DNA of 64,000 bases from Solirubrobacteraceae bacterium (lineage in GTDB: Bacteria; Actinomycetota; Thermoleophilia; Solirubrobacterales; Solirubrobacteraceae): contig JADGPL010000004.1 of assembly GCA_017882455.1 (NCBI GenBank), positions 122,458 through 186,457 on the forward strand, in the 5' to 3' direction. The translations under genes and the position numbers were made by a program. Below are positions 33,045 to 40,351 of the stretch, piece after piece. The notes below the pieces were generated by a model, which saw only the letters and a program-made list of their open reading frames with translations, searched no databases and was not told the origin of the DNA. Position 1 is the stretch's first letter. Every line of letters starts with the position of its first letter.

Positions 33045-34529
33045 TCAGGTGCCATCGGCCGCGATCGCCTCTGGAGGGGACTTGGGCAGCGTGATCACGA
33101 ACAGCGCCCCTCCGCCGGGCGCATTCTCTGCGTCGATCCGGCCGCCGTGTGCGGCGACGAGCTCGTGGACGATGGCCAGGCCCAGCCCGGCCCCGGCCTT
33201 GCCCCGCTCGCGTCCGCCCTCGGCTCGCCAGAAGCGTCCGAAGAGCTTCTCGCGGGCGGTGTCGGGCAGTCCGGGGCCGTGGTCGCGCACGCTCAACGAG
33301 ACGGCGCTCTCGCTCTCCTGCACGGCGAGCTCGATCTGGGTGCCAGCGGGGGTGTGCACGAGGGCGTTGCGCATGAGGTTGGCCAGGACCTGGCGTAGCT
33401 GGTGGGGGTCGCCGGAGATGAGCGCATGGGCAGGGGCGCTCACCTCGATCGAGCGATCGGGATCCGTTGCCCTGGCGTCGTGCACGGCGTCGTGCGCGAG
33501 CACGGACAGATCGACCGTCTGGCGGCGGAGATCCGGTGCTTCATCCAGGCGGGCCAGGGTCAGGAGGTCCTCGACCAGCACCCCCATGCGCTTGGACTCG
33601 TCCTCGATCCGCCGCATCGCCATCTGGGTACCCGCCTCGTCGCCGGCGGCGCCCATGCGATACAGCTCGGCGTAACCGCGGATCGAGGCGAGCGGGGTGC
33701 GCAGCTCGTGGGACGCGTCTGCCAGGAACTGGCGCAGGCGCTCTTCGCTCGCCTGCCGTTCGGCGAAGGCGTCCTCAAGGCGATCGAGCATCGCGTTGAG
33801 CGCCAGTCCCAGCCTGCCCACCTCGGTGCGCGAGGTGGCCGGGCTGACCCGGTGAGAGAGCTCTCCGGCGGCGATCTCTCCGGCTGTCACCTCCATGCGA
33901 TCGAGCGGGCGCAGGCCGAGGCGCACGACGAAGAAGGCTGTGATCCCGAGTGCCGCCAGCACGCCCGCGATCACCAGTCCCTCGACCAGCAGCAGGCGGC
34001 TGAGCGTCTGTTTGACTTCGCTCAGCGGCACCGCCACGAGGGTGATGCCCGTGTCCTCCGGGTCACGGCTGGCGAAGACTCGGTAGCGCAGGTCGGAGGA
34101 GCCCGTGGAGCCGACGGTGAAGATCCGGCCGAGAGCCACGTGCGCCGGCAGCTTGGGCGGCGCGGGCGCTGCCTGACCGTAGGTGAAGGGAACGCTCCCC
34201 AGGACCTGGCCGGCCGCGGTCCTGCGCTGTCCATAGGTGCCTGGAGGGAGATTCAGGTTCGGCGCGCGCCCGGTGGGCACCCCCTGTCCGCCACCGATGG
34301 CGGAGCTCGTTGCGTTGTCCTGTGAGGAGGAGCTGTTCTGATCGGGCTTGAAGCCGGCTTTGTCGAGCGCCTGGGAGACGGCTGGGCCGGCTGCGCGGAC
34401 CTGTTCGTCCACCCGCCCTTCGAGGAACGAGCGCTGCTCGGTATAGGTGACCACGGCGAGCGCGACCAGCCCCGCCGCGGCCAGCACCAGTACGCTGGCC
34501 AGCACGCGGGCGCGCAGGGAGGCCATCAA
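33045..34529 (-). CDS. Membrane sensor histidine kinase (left locus)
   Basis: This 494-residue kinase has two membrane helices (about 9-28 and 185-205) around an extracytoplasmic Ser/Asn/Pro-rich sensor region, then HAMP (about 207-260), the phospho-acceptor box DASHELRTPLASIRGYAELY (His near residue 272) and an ATPase domain with MRNALVHTPAGTQIELAV (N box), DHGPGLPD and GAGLGLAIV. Its start overlaps the response regulator stop (ATGA), so the pair is co-translated. It likely phosphorylates the regulator encoded just upstream. The signal is unknown. Confidence 0.93.
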   Translation of the reverse strand: MMASLRARVLASVLVLAAAGLVALAVVTYTEQRSFLEGRVDEQVRAAGPAVSQALDKAGFKPDQNSSSSQDNATSSAIGGGQGVPTGRAPNLNLPPGTYGQRRTAAGQVLGSVPFTYGQAAPAPPKLPAHVALGRIFTVGSTGSSDLRYRVFASRDPEDTGITLVAVPLSEVKQTLSRLLLVEGLVIAGVLAALGITAFFVVRLGLRPLDRMEVTAGEIAAGELSHRVSPATSRTEVGRLGLALNAMLDRLEDAFAERQASEERLRQFLADASHELRTPLASIRGYAELYRMGAAGDEAGTQMAMRRIEDESKRMGVLVEDLLTLARLDEAPDLRRQTVDLSVLAHDAVHDARATDPDRSIEVSAPAHALISGDPHQLRQVLANLMRNALVHTPAGTQIELAVQESESAVSLSVRDHGPGLPDTAREKLFGRFWRAEGGRERGKAGAGLGLAIVHELVAAHGGRIDAENAPGGGALFVITLPKSPPEAIAADGT

Positions 34530-35248
34530 GAGCGGGGTGCCTGCAGCGCGTATCCGACCCCGCGCACGGTCCTGATCAACGACGGCCCATGGGCATCGAG
34601 CTTCTTGCGCAGGTAGCTGATGTAGGTCTCGAGCACACGTCCGTCCCCGCCGAAGTCGTAGTTCCAGACGTGGTCGAGGAGCTGGGCTCGTGTCATCACC
34701 CTGCGCGGGTTGAGCATCAGGTATCGCAGCAGCCGGTATTCGGTGGCCGTGAGCTCGATCGGCGCTCCTGCGCGGGTGACCTCGCGGGACTCCTCGTCGA
34801 GCTCGAGATCCTCGAACACGAGGCGGCTGGTCTCCGGCGACGCCTGACCGGTGCGCCTGAGAATGGTGCGGATCCTGGCGACGAGCTCCTCGAGGCTGAA
34901 GGGCTTGGTCATGTAGTCGTCGCCGCCACCGCTGAGACCCCGGATCTTGTCCTCGGTGGCATCGCGGGCCGTGAGGAAGATGATCGGCACGCCGGTCCGC
35001 TGGGCGCCGAGACGGCTGGCGACGTCGAAGCCCTCCATGTCGGGGAGCATCACATCGAGCACCATCAGATGGGGTTTGAAGCTCGCGACGGCTGCCAGTG
35101 CCTCGCGGCCGGTCGCGGCCGTCTCGACGGTGAACCCCTGGAAGCGGAGCGCCATGCTCAATACCTCGACGAGGTTCGGCTCATCGTCGACTACGAGCAC
35201 GCGGTGAGACTCGGCGCTCTCAGCCATCGCGGAGGGTGCAGTAGCCAT
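34526..35248 (-). CDS. OmpR/PhoB-family response regulator (left locus)
   Basis: This 240-residue regulator has a receiver domain (about 15-130) with acidic pocket VVDDEPNL, phospho-acceptor Asp in HLMVLDVMLPDMEGFDV, and the conserved Lys in YMTKPFSLEEL, then an OmpR-type winged helix (about 145-235) with EYRLLRYLMLNPRRVMTRAQL. Direct CTGAGAG repeats lie about 75 bp upstream of the start and upstream of other genes in this block, consistent with autoregulation and a local regulon. An ATG at 35225 (MAESAE) is an alternative start. Confidence 0.93.
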   Translation of the reverse strand: MATAPSAMAESAESHRVLVVDDEPNLVEVLSMALRFQGFTVETAATGREALAAVASFKPHLMVLDVMLPDMEGFDVASRLGAQRTGVPIIFLTARDATEDKIRGLSGGGDDYMTKPFSLEELVARIRTILRRTGQASPETSRLVFEDLELDEESREVTRAGAPIELTATEYRLLRYLMLNPRRVMTRAQLLDHVWNYDFGGDGRVLETYISYLRKKLDAHGPSLIRTVRGVGYALQAPRS

Positions 35249-35322
35249 CGGAGCTCATCGTTCCTTTCGTGCCGGCGGATCTGACAACGGTCAAGGATCG
35301 CCGCGCCGTTTCAGAGTATCCG

Positions 35323-35349
35323 CTGAAAACTCTGAGAGTTTGCTGAGAG
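35323..35349. promoter_or_regulatory. CTGAGAG direct repeats between RR gene and GH114 gene
   Basis: CTGAGAG occurs at 35332-35338 and 35343-35349 (11 bp apart), with a weaker CTGAAAA at 35323. It lies in the shared intergenic region between the divergent response regulator gene (start 35248) and the GH114 gene (start 35393), so it could control both. Confidence 0.65.
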
Positions 35350-35380
35350 TACGTGTGGCGCTCGCGGGTTCCCAGCCGCC

Positions 35381-35386
35381 TAACAT
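35381..35386 (+). promoter_or_regulatory. -10 box TAACAT before the GH114 gene
   Basis: TAACAT lies 6 nt before the GTG at 35393, a leaderless-type arrangement. Confidence 0.45.
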
Positions 35387-35392
35387 GCAGCC

Positions 35393-36202
35393 GTGTCCTG
35401 CGAGCGGCGAGGAGGTCCGAGACGACGCCTTTGCATATTCGCTACGGGGCTTGCGCTTCTGGGCCTCGCGCTCGGCTCCGGCGGTGCGCAGGCAGCCGGC
35501 TGGTGGACGCCGCCGCAGCGCCTGAGCTGGTACTGGCAGCTGCAGGGCACCGTCGCGAATGGAGAGCCGGTGGCGGCATACGACATCGACGGCTTCGAAA
35601 ACAGCGCGGCTGAGGTCGCGAGCCTGCATGCCCAGGGCAAGCGGGTGATCTGCTACGTGGACGTGGGCACCGCCGAGAGCTTCCGCCCCGACTACTCCTC
35701 GTTCCCCGCGTCGGTGCTAGGGCGCTCCAACGGCTGGCCGGGGGAGAGGTGGCTGGACATCCGCCGCCTGGAAGTCCTGGAGCCGATCATGGCGGCGCGC
35801 TTTGAGATGTGCCGGGAAAAGGGGTTCGACGCGGTTGAGCCTGACAACGTCGAAGCGTACGCCAACAACTCAGGTTTCCCACTCACCGCCCAGGAGCAGC
35901 TCACGTTCAACGAGTGGCTTGCGGTCGAGGTGCATTCGCTGGGGATGGCCGTTCTGCAGAAGAACGACGGCGAACAGAGCGCGGTGCTCGAGCCCTATTT
36001 CGACGGAGCTCTCACCGAGCAGTGCAACCAGTATCGGGAATGCGCCGACTTCGACGGGTACCTGGCGGCGGGCAAGCCCGTGCTCAATGCCGAGTACCGG
36101 CTGCCACAGAAGCGCTTCTGCGCGGCCGACAGCGCCGTGGGCATCATGGGAGCGCGCTACAACCTCAAGCTCAACGGCGCGAGGTTTCAGCCCTGCTGGT
36201 AG
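35393..36202 (+). CDS. Secreted GH114-like glycoside hydrolase
   Basis: This 269-residue exported protein has a signal peptide (about 1-34, ATGLALLGLALGSGGAQAAG) and a TIM-barrel of the GH114 (endo-alpha-1,4-polygalactosaminidase-like) family. Family text includes SWYWQLQGTVANGEPVAAYD, VICYVDVGTAESFRPDYSSF, ERWLDIRRLEVLEPIMAARF and GFDAVEPDNVEAY; the last holds the likely catalytic acidic residues. Several C-terminal cysteines (QCNQYRECADF, RFCAAD, FQPCW) suggest disulphides. It could cut galactosamine-containing polysaccharide of a biofilm or cell wall. It sits between two two-component systems. Confidence 0.88.
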   Translation: MSCERRGGPRRRLCIFATGLALLGLALGSGGAQAAGWWTPPQRLSWYWQLQGTVANGEPVAAYDIDGFENSAAEVASLHAQGKRVICYVDVGTAESFRPDYSSFPASVLGRSNGWPGERWLDIRRLEVLEPIMAARFEMCREKGFDAVEPDNVEAYANNSGFPLTAQEQLTFNEWLAVEVHSLGMAVLQKNDGEQSAVLEPYFDGALTEQCNQYRECADFDGYLAAGKPVLNAEYRLPQKRFCAADSAVGIMGARYNLKLNGARFQPCW

Positions 36203-36515
36203 GGCTCGATTCTGCGAGGTTGAGGGCTCGTGGGAGCTTGCCAAGGCCCGCGGCAAAGAAAGCGACGCGGTCCTGAGCCGTTTGAGGAACCCGCTCCATC
36301 CGGCCCGAGGGCCTTCCGGTGGGTGGCGCGGCCTCACACCTCAGTGGCCTCGCTCTTGACGGCTCCGAACCGCGTCTGCAGGCAAGCTAGGAGACGGGCG
36401 GACCGATTTCAAGGGTCCGCGCGACACGATCCCGCACCTTGCGGAGAAAACGCAAACGCAGAGCAAATGGGCTCGCGCGGGTCGGGCGCCCTGACCTCGA
36501 GGAGAGCCGCGGCCC
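36203..36515. other. Non-coding gap of 313 bp
   Basis: No convincing protein or known RNA motif is seen between the GH114 gene and the next response regulator gene. The only reading frames are arginine-rich shadows. AGGGCTCG occurs twice near the start, and TATTAC at about 36532 is the only weak promoter-like text near the next gene. Confidence 0.5.
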
Positions 36516-37271
36516 ATGTGCTCGAGCTCACCTATTACATTCATTCAGACATGGGTGGCGCGCTTGTCTGACTCGAGCAGCGATGGCGTTCGAGTGCTGC
36601 TCGTCGAGGATGAGACGTCGATCTCGGAGCCGTTCTCCAACGCTCTCGCACGCGAGGGCTTCGTGCCCAGGATCGCCGCGAGCCTCGCCGAGGCGCGCGT
36701 TGCGCTCGCGGATGAGGCGCCGGACATCGTGCTGCTCGACCTGATGTTGCCAGACGGCGACGGGCGCGAGCTCGCCCGTGAGCTACGGGCGAGCACCCAG
36801 ATCCCGATGATCATGCTCACTGCGCGCGGCAGCGAGATCGATCGCGTGGTGGGCCTCGAGATCGGGGCAGACGACTACGTGGTCAAGCCCTTCGCTGCGG
36901 CCGAGGTGATGGCCCGGATCCGCGCGGTCCTGCGTCGCAGCCGCCAGCCGCAGGCGGCGGGAAGGCTGACGGCCGGCGATGTCAGGGTCGATGTCGCTGC
37001 CCGTCGCGCGTGGCGCGGGGGACAGGAGCTGTCCTTGACACGCAAGGAGTTCGATCTGCTCGCCCGCCTGGCTCGCAGCCCCGGTCAGGTCGTGACGCGC
37101 GAGGACCTGATGAGCGACGTGTGGGATGAGAACTGGTTCGGCTCGACGAAGACCCTCGATGTGCACATGACCGCCCTGCGCCGCAAGCTGGGCGAGGATC
37201 CGGCCGCGCCACGCTGCATCCAGACGGTGCGTGGGGTCGGCTTTCGCTTTGATCCCGTAGGGGAGGATTGA
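36516..37271 (+). CDS. OmpR-family response regulator (right locus)
   Basis: This regulator of up to 251 residues has a receiver domain with VRVLLVEDETSISEP, phospho-acceptor Asp in IVLLDLMLPDGDGREL, Thr in MIMLTARGS and Lys in YVVKPFAAAEV, then a winged-helix DNA-binding domain with LSLTRKEFDLLARLARSPG and VHMTALRRKLGEDP. The first ~20 residues are not conserved in this family, so translation may start later, at the GTG (36555) or TTG (36564). The sensor kinase gene follows directly after the stop. Confidence 0.92.
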   Translation: MCSSSPITFIQTWVARLSDSSSDGVRVLLVEDETSISEPFSNALAREGFVPRIAASLAEARVALADEAPDIVLLDLMLPDGDGRELARELRASTQIPMIMLTARGSEIDRVVGLEIGADDYVVKPFAAAEVMARIRAVLRRSRQPQAAGRLTAGDVRVDVAARRAWRGGQELSLTRKEFDLLARLARSPGQVVTREDLMSDVWDENWFGSTKTLDVHMTALRRKLGEDPAAPRCIQTVRGVGFRFDPVGED

Positions 37272-37274
37272 GCC

Positions 37275-38654
37275 GTCAGCCTGCGCACCCGCCTGCTGCT
37301 GTCCCTTGCCTATGTGCTCGTCCTGGCGGTGGTCTCGCTGGGGGTGCCGCTCGCCCTCAGCCTGCGCGACCGGGTCAACGCCGAGGTTCACTCCCAAGCT
37401 CTGAGCCAGGCCGATGTGGTGGCAGCGACTGCCGCCGACCTGCTCAGTCCGCCGAACACCAAGGGACTGGAAGCGCTCGTACGCTCCGCCGGCGCCACCG
37501 TGCGCGGCCGCGTCCTGATCGTGAACGCACTCGGCAAGGTGCTCGCGGACAGTACGAGCACCTCGACGATCGGCAGCAGCTACTCGAGCCCGAGCCGGCC
37601 GGAGATCGTCAGAGCGCTGCGTGGCAGCGCGGTACAGACGCAGCGCAACAGCCATACCCTCGGCGAAGACATCCTCGCCACAGCCGTCCCGATCGTCCAC
37701 CAGACGCGCACCATCGGCGCGGTGCGTGTCACGCAGAGCGTCGCTGCCGTCAAGAAGGCGGTGAGCAGCACGGTCACGAAGCTGGTGCTGGTCGCAGCCA
37801 CTGTACTGCTGCTCGGGCTGCTCGCAGGCGGATTGATCGCACGCCAGGTGGCGCTCCCGCTGCGGCGACTGGAGGGGGCGGCACGGCGCATCGCCGGGGG
37901 CGATCTATCCGCGCGTGCGATAGTTGAAGGAAGCTCCGAGCAGAGGTCGCTGAGTGCCTCCTTCAACGAGATGGCCGATCGAAACCAACGGCTGATCGCG
38001 GCGCAGCGCGAGTTCGTCGCCGACGCCTCCCATCAGCTGCGCACACCCCTGACGGCGCTCAGGCTGCGCCTGGAGGAGGCCGAGGCGTCCGGCGCAGATG
38101 AGGCGGTGGCTGGAGAGCTTCGCGCGGGCACGCTCGAGGTCGACCGTCTCGCCGCGATCGTCGATGAGCTGCTGGTGTTGAGCCGGGCCGAGGACCGCGA
38201 GCTGGAGGGCGAGCAGATCGACCTGGGCGAGGCTGTCGAGCGCGCCGCCGGTCGCTGGAGGATGGCCGCGGATGCGCGTCAGATGCCCCTGCGCACCCTC
38301 GTCGAGGGCGCGGGCAGCGCCTGGTGCGCGCCTGCGGATCTCGACCGGGCGCTGGACGTGCTGATCGAGAACGCGCTTCACTACTCGCCTGGCGGCACGG
38401 AGGTGACGCTCGCGAGCAGCGGCGGGCGGATCGAGGTGCGAGACCGCGGCGCCGGTCTCGCCCACGGTGAGGAAGACCTCGTCTTCGAGCGCTTTCACCG
38501 CGGCAGCGCCGGTCTCCACGGCCCACCGGGCAGCGGTCTCGGGCTGGCCATCGCGAGGACGCTCCTGCGCGCCTGGAATGGCGAGGCGCGCTTGAGCAAC
38601 CGCCCGGGCGGGGGTGCCATCGCAACGCTCGAGTTCCCCGGCGCGGAACCGTGA
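37275..38654 (+). CDS. Sensor histidine kinase (right locus), no canonical start codon
   Basis: This kinase of about 459 residues has two membrane helices, HAMP-like linker (RQVALPLRRLEGAARRIAGG), phospho-acceptor box DASHQLRTPLTALRLRL, N box IENALHYSPGGTEVTL, and GAGLAHGE/GSGLGLAIA ATP motifs. The natural N-terminus SLRTRLLLSLAYVLVLAVV begins right after the regulator stop, where the codon is GTC (37275). GGGAGG (37261-37266) is placed 8 nt before this GTC, as for a real start. The first usual start is GTG at 37314, which would cut off most of the first membrane helix. The frame equals that of the regulator, separated by one TGA. Confidence 0.88.
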   Translation, partial: VSLRTRLLLSLAYVLVLAVVSLGVPLALSLRDRVNAEVHSQALSQADVVAATAADLLSPPNTKGLEALVRSAGATVRGRVLIVNALGKVLADSTSTSTIGSSYSSPSRPEIVRALRGSAVQTQRNSHTLGEDILATAVPIVHQTRTIGAVRVTQSVAAVKKAVSSTVTKLVLVAATVLLLGLLAGGLIARQVALPLRRLEGAARRIAGGDLSARAIVEGSSEQRSLSASFNEMADRNQRLIAAQREFVADASHQLRTPLTALRLRLEEAEASGADEAVAGELRAGTLEVDRLAAIVDELLVLSRAEDRELEGEQIDLGEAVERAAGRWRMAADARQMPLRTLVEGAGSAWCAPADLDRALDVLIENALHYSPGGTEVTLASSGGRIEVRDRGAGLAHGEEDLVFERFHRGSAGLHGPPGSGLGLAIARTLLRAWNGEARLSNRPGGGAIATLEFPGAEP

Positions 38655-39082
38655 GCTCGCTCCGACGCACCGCGCTGGTCGTCCTGGTCGCGGTCCTCGG
38701 CATCGCGGTGGCGGCCGCGATCACCTGGGGGACGAGCCAGCTCGTGCGCCAGCGCATCGGCCTTGCTTCTGAACCGCTGACCGCAGGCAGCCGGCTCTTG
38801 CCCTCACTTCCGCGCACGCGCTCTACGAGCACGCATGTCACGCCGCAGCCGGCTAGGCCGCCCAGCTCGACTCAGACCCAACACAGCTCCACGTCGCCCA
38901 CCCCCACGTCGCCCGTGGCGCCCACGACATCCACGATTCCCGTGGCACCCGCTGCGCCCACGACCGCGCCGAGTCGAAGCTCATCCCCGGAACGGGACAA
39001 CGAAGGTGCCTCCGGTGAATCGCGTGCCCCGTCGAAGGGCGGGGGCAGCGGGGGCGACTCGGGGTCACATCGCGACGACTGA
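38651..39082 (+). CDS. Secreted or membrane-anchored Ser/Pro/Thr-rich protein
   Basis: This 143-residue protein has one N-terminal membrane helix (about 7-30, ALVVLVAVLGIAVAAAITWG) followed by a low-complexity extracytoplasmic Ser/Pro/Thr region and a Gly/Ser-rich end finishing with GSHRDD. The GTG overlaps the sensor kinase stop by 4 nt, so it belongs to the same operon. A very similar tail, SSHDD, ends the protein at 39213. No family is recognised; it may span the cell wall or be a linker. Confidence 0.65.
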   Translation: MSSLRRTALVVLVAVLGIAVAAAITWGTSQLVRQRIGLASEPLTAGSRLLPSLPRTRSTSTHVTPQPARPPSSTQTQHSSTSPTPTSPVAPTTSTIPVAPAAPTTAPSRSSSPERDNEGASGESRAPSKGGGSGGDSGSHRDD

Positions 39083-39124
39083 GCCTCACGAGCTCCTGAC
39101 CGGGGGCAACCTCGGGAAGTGCCC

Positions 39125-39136
39125 GCAAAGCTTTGC
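39125..39136. repeat. Perfect palindrome GCAAAGCTTTGC
   Basis: A 12-bp palindrome lies between the two Ser-rich genes. It is followed by TTAAC (39143-39147) and GGTAAG (39157-39162), text that also occurs upstream of the HtrA-like gene (about 32704-32720). Confidence 0.45.
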
Positions 39137-39212
39137 CGACTCTTAACTTTGGCTTGGGTAAGCGTTGGTGATGGCATAGCCACAGTGAGGGCACCCGACA
39201 GAGGAGTGCCTG

Positions 39213-39728
39213 ATGCGACGCAGAGAGATGATGACCGCCGGCGGGGTGACACTGGCCGGCCTCGGGGTGCTCGTCGGCCTTGCCGTCGGCTCCAGCGAAA
39301 ACGGGCAGCAGCTGATCGCCCAACGCACGCAGCCGGTAGAGGTGCGCACTGAGATCATCCGCAAGACGGTCAACGTCTATCGCCGCGCGCATCCCCACCA
39401 CGCCACGGGCACCGGCCCCGGTGGCTCGGGCCCGTCGGGGGCGAGCGTTCAGGCATCGAGCGCCGGTGCGGCGGTCGCGACGCGAACGCGAGCCAGCGGC
39501 ACCAGCGGCGCCGGCGCTCCCGGGCCGTCGAGCTCGGCCGTGCCGGTCCTCAGAACCGCCAGCAGCGGCTCGAAATCCTCGTCCGGGTCAAGCTCGCCAT
39601 CCACCGCCACACAGGTGCGCACCCGCAGCAGCGGCGCTGCGACGTCGGGCGGCCGGGGCACCTCCAAATCGGTCTCCACCCGTTCCAGCGGCGGCGGCGA
39701 GCACGATGGGAGTAGCCACGATGACTGA
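39213..39728 (+). CDS. Anchored Ser/Gly/Thr-rich protein with basic motif
   Basis: This 171-residue protein has an N-terminal hydrophobic helix after RRRE (about 6-25, MMTAGGVTLAGLGVLVGLAV), a short conserved-looking part VEVRTEIIRKTVNVYRRAHP (about 45-65), then a long low-complexity Ser/Gly/Thr/Ala tail ending SSHDD. The stretch VRTEIIRKTVNV resembles LVRRILEKRVIV in the small protein at 40046. The ATG at 39213 and the 8-nt overlap with the next gene support an operon. Unknown function; probably extracytoplasmic. Confidence 0.65.
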   Translation: MRRREMMTAGGVTLAGLGVLVGLAVGSSENGQQLIAQRTQPVEVRTEIIRKTVNVYRRAHPHHATGTGPGGSGPSGASVQASSAGAAVATRTRASGTSGAGAPGPSSSAVPVLRTASSGSKSSSGSSSPSTATQVRTRSSGAATSGGRGTSKSVSTRSSGGGEHDGSSHDD

Positions 39729-40053
39729 GCGCCGCTCGCCCGTGGCTCGCCGATCACATCCTCTGCTCGGCGCGTTTCCGCTCGCGGTGATGACGCTTGC
39801 GACCTTCATGGTGCTCTTCACGCTGATGATGGCTAGGCTCACCGCCGGCAAGGACCCCGCACTGCGGGGGCGTGGGACTGCCGCGACGCTCGTGGCAGGC
39901 GCCCGGACGACGACGCTCACGACACGCGCCAGTGGCGCTGTCGCCGGCACGGGCGTCCGGCAGGTCAGCGCTCAGGGAGCCTCCACGACCGCGCCGGCGA
40001 TCATCACGCGCACCAGCGGCGTCGGAGGCGCAGCGAGGGTCGGCGATGAGTGA
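39721..40053 (+). CDS. Small membrane protein with GxDPAL motif (second)
   Basis: This 110-residue protein has one membrane helix (about 18-40, FPLAVMTLATFMVLFTLMMA), then TAGKDPALRGRG directly behind it and a Thr/Ala/Gly-rich tail. The motif and its place match the protein at 30610 and the one at 40046. Start ATG overlaps the stop of the previous gene by 8 nt. The text TAATL follows the motif at a place where the first protein has TSATS. No known family. Confidence 0.7.
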   Translation: MTERRSPVARRSHPLLGAFPLAVMTLATFMVLFTLMMARLTAGKDPALRGRGTAATLVAGARTTTLTTRASGAVAGTGVRQVSAQGASTTAPAIITRTSGVGGAARVGDE

Positions 40054-40351
40054 TCGCGCTCTCAATCAGGCCAGAGGGCGGCTGATCGTGGCTTGGGCCA
40101 CCGTGGCCATCTTCCTGGGTGTCCTGGCGCTGCTGGCGACGCGTGTGGCCGGCGGGCAGGATCCCGCGCTGCGCGCCCGTGCTGCCGCTGCGCCCCTTCC
40201 GCCGCGCAGGGTTCTCGTTCGTCGCATCCTCGAAAAGCGGGTGATCGTGCATCTGCCGCCGAGCGCGCCTGCGCAGCCCACCCAGGCATCCCAGCAGGTC
40301 AGCGCGCCGGGGGGCTATCCGAGCTCGCTGCCGGTCACACGCACCTCATGA
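40046..40351 (+). CDS. Small membrane protein with GxDPAL motif (third)
   Basis: This 101-residue protein has one membrane helix (about 11-32, LIVAWATVAIFLGVLALLAT), then VAGGQDPALRARA, a basic stretch PPRRVLVRRILEKRVIVHLP and a Pro/Ser-rich end. It overlaps both neighbours by 4-8 nt and is directly followed by apbE. It is the third member of the GxDPAL group in this window and combines that motif with the RRILEKRVIV stretch seen in the protein at 39213. Confidence 0.7.
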   Translation: MSDRALNQARGRLIVAWATVAIFLGVLALLATRVAGGQDPALRARAAAAPLPPRRVLVRRILEKRVIVHLPPSAPAQPTQASQQVSAPGGYPSSLPVTRTS

